64,000 bases of DNA from an uncultured Mollicutes bacterium. GTDB taxonomy: Bacteria > Bacillota_I > Bacilli_A > RFN20 > CAG-826. The stretch lies in contig UQFY01000007.1 of the NCBI GenBank assembly GCA_900540385.1, forward strand, positions 1 to 64,000, in the 5' to 3' direction. Numbering within the stretch: the first letter of the stretch is position 1; the number at the start of each line of letters is the position of its first letter. A model generated the notes under the pieces. The model was not told the DNA's origin. It saw only the letters and a program-made list of their open reading frames with translations, and made no database searches. This document shows, piece after piece, positions 61,352 through 64,000 of the stretch. The position numbers and the translations under genes were made by a program.

Positions 61352-62668
61352 ATGTTAAAAAGAAAAGCGTATCAAGAACTTGTCGAATGGAAAAACACAC
61401 ATAAGAATGACTGCCTAATGGTCAAAGGAGCAAGGCAAGTTGGAAAAACTTTTCTTGTCCGCGAATTTGGAAAAAAAGAATATAAAAGCTTCATTGAAAT
61501 TAATTTCATTAAAAATCAAGAGTTGAAACAGATTTTTACTGGGACATTGGACGCAGAGTCAATCTATAAAAGAATGACTGCTATGATAAACGGAACGAAT
61601 TTAATTGAAGGGAACACCTTGATATTCTTAGATGAAATTCAAGCTTGTGGAAATGCTCGGACCGCTTTGAAATTTCTTGCTGAAGACGGCAGGTTTGATG
61701 TTATTACTTCTGGTAGCCTTTTAGGACTGACATATGGTGAAGATGCGGATGAAAACACCGAAGAACCAGAATCTGTCCCCACTGGATATGAAACATTTCT
61801 TACAATGTATTCGCTTGATTTTGAAGAATTTCTATGGGCTGAAGGATATGAAAATGCAATTCCGTATTTGAGAGAACTTTTTGACAAGAAAGAGAAAGTT
61901 CCTTTCTCAATCAATGAAAAATATGAAACGCTATTCCGTGAATATATGGTTGTCGGCGGAATGCCTGAGGTTGTTTCTAACTATGTTGTTAATCACGACT
62001 TTACGAAAGTTAGTGTTTTGCAGGATAGAATCTTAGAAAATTATCGCTTTGATATTTCGAAACGGGCAAAAGGATCAGAAAAAATTAAAGTATGTCAGTG
62101 CTATGATGCTATCCCAAAACAACTTGCCAAAGAAATTAAAAAATTCCAATATTCTACAGTCGAAAAAGGCCAAACAAGCAAAAAATATGCTGGAAGTGTT
62201 CAATGGCTAAAGGATTCTAATATTGTTAATCCATGCTATCACGTTCACGAACCCTATTTGCCATTGATGGCAAATTCTGATGATAATCAATTTAAGCTGT
62301 ACATCAATGATACTGGCTTATTATGCGCCATGTATGGATTCGAAACCAAAAAAGCGATTCTAGAAAACACAATCAAAGGGAATGCTAAGGGAGGAATTTA
62401 CGAAAATATCATCGCGGAAACTCTAGTGAAGAAAGGATATGCACTTTATTACTATAAGCCCGACGATTCTAACGAATTAGAATTCCTTATTGAAAAGAAT
62501 GGAGAAGTTATTCCTTTAGAGGTGAAGGCTGGGAATACTGCAACAAAATCATTGAATAGATTTATCGAAACATATAAACCATCTGTTGCCTATAAAATCA
62601 TTGATGGGAATATAGGAACATCTGATGTTAAAGTGAGCATTCCACATTACATGACAATGTTTTTATGA
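61352..62668 (+). CDS. AAA ATPase with DUF4143 domain (GARQVGKT subfamily)
   Basis: 438 residues. Walker A KGARQVGKT (about 25-33), Walker B TLIFLDEIQACG, sensor ITSGSLLG. A conserved VVGGMPEVV motif lies in the middle, then LYINDTGLLCAM, and the nuclease-like C-terminus with NELEFLIEKNGEVIPLEVKA, an E-x(n)-E-V-K arrangement of the PD-(D/E)XK type. It is the same subfamily as the gene at 59546, which is divergent from it; the two share a 399-base intergenic region with both repeat arrays. Role unknown. The start has an ideal SD, GGAGG. Confidence 0.87.
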   Translation: MLKRKAYQELVEWKNTHKNDCLMVKGARQVGKTFLVREFGKKEYKSFIEINFIKNQELKQIFTGTLDAESIYKRMTAMINGTNLIEGNTLIFLDEIQACGNARTALKFLAEDGRFDVITSGSLLGLTYGEDADENTEEPESVPTGYETFLTMYSLDFEEFLWAEGYENAIPYLRELFDKKEKVPFSINEKYETLFREYMVVGGMPEVVSNYVVNHDFTKVSVLQDRILENYRFDISKRAKGSEKIKVCQCYDAIPKQLAKEIKKFQYSTVEKGQTSKKYAGSVQWLKDSNIVNPCYHVHEPYLPLMANSDDNQFKLYINDTGLLCAMYGFETKKAILENTIKGNAKGGIYENIIAETLVKKGYALYYYKPDDSNELEFLIEKNGEVIPLEVKAGNTATKSLNRFIETYKPSVAYKIIDGNIGTSDVKVSIPHYMTMFL

Positions 62669-62699
62669 AATAAATTGCTCTTAAAGAAAAGCAAATCAG

Positions 62700-62723
62700 G
62701 GGGCAATTACACACAATTGCCCC
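62700..62723 (+). terminator. terminator stem split from its U-tract
   Basis: GGGGCAATT (62700-62708) and AATTGCCCC (62715-62723) form a perfect 9-bp stem with loop ACACAC, 31 bases after the ATPase stop. No T run follows directly, but TTTTGTTTG begins at 63030, just beyond the 306-bp inserted element. The original terminator appears to have been interrupted exactly after the stem. Confidence 0.7.
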
Positions 62724-63029
62724 TGTCGCTATGACGTTATTTGTTTCCATGGTATTTCTTGTTCGAGATCACCATTCTTTTCCACGGGTGATTTGGCCCC
62801 GGCTTCCATACCGGCCTTCCAACCTTTCTTTTTGCACCCCTTGTCTCCTGCCTTTTCTCAATTTGGACCGTGTTCCAGAGTTTTTCCTCGTGAACCGCGA
62901 CGATTTTGCCCTCTGCTGCTTTTTTGACGATCGATTCGACGTATTTGCTGTTCAGTTTCTTCATACTGTTGATCTCCCGATTGAATGCTAAAGGATAATT
63001 AATCGGAAACAAATAACGTCATAACGACA
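62724..63029. mobile_element. 306-bp MITE-like element with 25-bp terminal inverted repeats
   Basis: The ends 62724-62748 and 63005-63029 are inverted copies, 24 of 25 bases identical; the inner 18 bases (ATGACGTTATTTGTTTCC) match perfectly. No target duplication can be seen: flanks are CCCC on the left and TTTT on the right. The inside is more GC-rich than the surroundings and carries one small reverse ORF. A non-autonomous derivative of an insertion sequence is the best reading. Confidence 0.8.
62737..62964 (-). CDS. small basic protein inside the MITE-like element
   Basis: 75 residues from the ATG reading MKKLNSKYVESIVKKAAEGK, which has GGGAGAT upstream; a longer frame reaches into the right terminal repeat. 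The tail is basic with GRPVWKPGPNHPWKRM. A HPW(K/R) tail recalls the C-terminus of some transposases, so this may be an internally deleted transposase gene, but I cannot name the family. It ends inside the left terminal repeat. Confidence 0.45.
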   Translation of the reverse strand: MKKLNSKYVESIVKKAAEGKIVAVHEEKLWNTVQIEKRQETRGAKRKVGRPVWKPGPNHPWKRMVISNKKYHGNK

Positions 63030-63046
63030 TTTTGTTTGTCATTTCG

Positions 63047-63103
63047 TTGAGATCAAAGTTCAAAGTTAGTATAATGTAATCGAAAAAAATGCAAGTTCTT
63101 GCA
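63047..63103 (+). promoter_or_regulatory. promoter and 14-bp palindrome of the last ATPase gene
   Basis: TTGAGA (63047-63052) and TATAAT (63070-63075) have 17-base spacing. After 14 more bases comes the perfect palindrome TGCAAGTTCTTGCA (63090-63103), ending 17 bases before the ATG. The layout copies that of the gene at 15951, but the palindrome has different arms around the same TT centre. Confidence 0.7.
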
Positions 63104-63120
63104 AAAAATGAGAATTGACA

Positions 63121-64000
63121 ATGACATTCGCCAGAGATAAATATCTTAATCAATTAATAAAATCAAAAGAAAACGGATTTCCTAAAGTCATTACTGGAAT
63201 ACGAAGATGTGGAAAGTCTTATTTGCTAGATAAAATTTATAGAGAATACTTAGAAAAAAACGGTGTTAATCCAGGCAATATTCTCTATATAGATTTAGAA
63301 GATGCTTTGAATTATAAATACTGGGATCCTTTGTATTTGTATGATTATGTTTTGGATGTCTCGAAAGATAAAAATGGTGTTGTTTATATTATCATCGATG
63401 AAATACAACACGTATATAAAATTCTTAATCCAAATTTAACAAATGGCGAACATGTTAAGGCGAATGACAATGACGAGGATGTTATTTCATTTGTTAATGT
63501 AGTGCTTGGTTTATCGAAAAAGAAAAATTTAGATGTTTATGTTACTGGCAGTAATTCAAAAATGTTATCAAGCGATATTGCTACAGAGTTAAGAAACAAA
63601 GAAACGGAGATTAAAATCGAACCACTTTCCTTCAAAGAGTTCCTTGATGCCACCAATTTAGAACCAGAAGCAGCATTAAATGAATATATGTTCCATGGCG
63701 GAATGCCACTTTCATTATATGAAAAAACTGATGCAGGTAAAGAAGAGTATTTATTAGGATTGATTAAAAAAACATACATAAAAGATGTTATAGAAAGAAA
63801 AGGTTTTAGAAATGAAGAGGCAGTTAGAGAAGTGCTTAATGTTCTTTCAAGCTGTGTTGGACAATTAATTAATTCAAACAACATATCTAATTATTTCGAA
63901 AGTGTGAAAAAACAAAAAATTGATGATGAAACAGTCCAAAAATATATTAATTCGTTTATAGACTGTTTCTTGATTAAAAAAGCAGAAAGATACGACATTA
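63121..64000 (+). CDS. AAA ATPase with DUF4143-type architecture, cut by the window end
   Basis: 293 codons are present and open to the edge. Translation starts MTFARDKYLNQLIKSKENGF, with Walker A GIRRCGKS, Walker B YIIIDEIQH, sensor VYVTGSNSKML, and the motif FHGGMPLSL. It is closest in design to the gene at 15951 (GLRRSGKS, TGSNSHLLS, FGGMPYA), making two genes of this subfamily in the window. The C-terminal domain lies outside. The SD is weak, as in its relative. Confidence 0.85.
   Translation, partial: MTFARDKYLNQLIKSKENGFPKVITGIRRCGKSYLLDKIYREYLEKNGVNPGNILYIDLEDALNYKYWDPLYLYDYVLDVSKDKNGVVYIIIDEIQHVYKILNPNLTNGEHVKANDNDEDVISFVNVVLGLSKKKNLDVYVTGSNSKMLSSDIATELRNKETEIKIEPLSFKEFLDATNLEPEAALNEYMFHGGMPLSLYEKTDAGKEEYLLGLIKKTYIKDVIERKGFRNEEAVREVLNVLSSCVGQLINSNNISNYFESVKKQKIDDETVQKYINSFIDCFLIKKAERYDI

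Noticed and set aside
62731..62991. Forward-strand frame of 86 codons inside the MITE-like element
   Set aside because: It has no SD and reads antisense to the better supported small reverse ORF; the start lies in the terminal repeat.
1..64000. Reassignment of TGA to Trp as in Mycoplasma relatives
   Set aside because: TGA ends rnpA, tatD and rnmV at the expected positions, and Trp codons in the proteins are TGG.

Overview
The window is low-GC bacterial DNA that uses the standard code: TGA ends several genes and TGG encodes Trp. It looks like an anaerobic, gut-type member of the Bacilli or a related Firmicutes lineage. The evidence is the near-origin gene order rpmH-rnpA-yidC-khpB-mnmE followed by tatD-rnmV-rsmA-ispE-glmU as in Bacillus, an MEP-pathway gene (ispE), numerous lipoproteins with lipoboxes, and a type II-A CRISPR-Cas9 locus. 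The exact taxon cannot be read from the sequence alone.

Region 1 (1-11968) is housekeeping: ribosomal protein L34, RNase P protein, a membrane insertase with an unusually large outer domain, KhpB/Jag, a SHOCT-type membrane protein, MnmE, TatD, RNase M5, RsmA, IspE and a short GlmU. A reverse-strand gene for a 1022-residue surface protein with Ig-like domains and a VanZ-like membrane domain sits inside this conserved block, between rsmA and ispE.

Region 2 (12020-18080) is a rhamnose catabolic operon rhaB-rhaA-rhaD, then an AAA ATPase gene of the DUF4143 type with its own palindromes, then a DeoR-family regulator on the reverse strand. The rha and deoR upstream regions share an 11-base word, a candidate operator.

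Region 3 (18134-50000) is a large glycan-use locus. A reverse-strand run of ten genes (about 20.6 kb, 38843 down to 18187, ending in a strong terminator) encodes an exported tyrosine-phosphatase-like lipoprotein, a CUT1 sugar-binding lipoprotein and two permeases, several large exported Ig/repeat proteins, a DUF4838 lipoprotein and a GH127-type glycosidase. Diverging from it are an AraC regulator and a CE15-like esterase. A second reverse-strand run (49997 down to 41001) encodes a GH20 enzyme, an ABC ATPase, a YesL-like protein, two unknown membrane proteins, an unassigned TIM-barrel-like hydrolase and a GH95 fucosidase. Together these fit import and breakdown of a complex plant or host glycan containing rhamnose, fucose, arabinose or hexosamine.

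Region 4 (50290-64000) is a defence-rich segment. It holds a 14-repeat CRISPR array, csn2, cas2, cas1, cas9 and a tracrRNA that can be read base by base with its own promoter. After these come an ABC-type ATPase plus TOPRIM-like protein pair that resembles a two-gene anti-phage system, and three more AAA/DUF4143 ATPase genes (the last cut by the window edge). All four such ATPase genes in the window have gene-specific repeated or palindromic promoter elements: two have exact 33-bp-period tandem repeats, and two have a 14-bp palindrome just downstream of the -10 box. Between the last two ATPase genes lies a 306-bp MITE-like element that appears to have inserted precisely between the stem and the U-tract of a transcription terminator.
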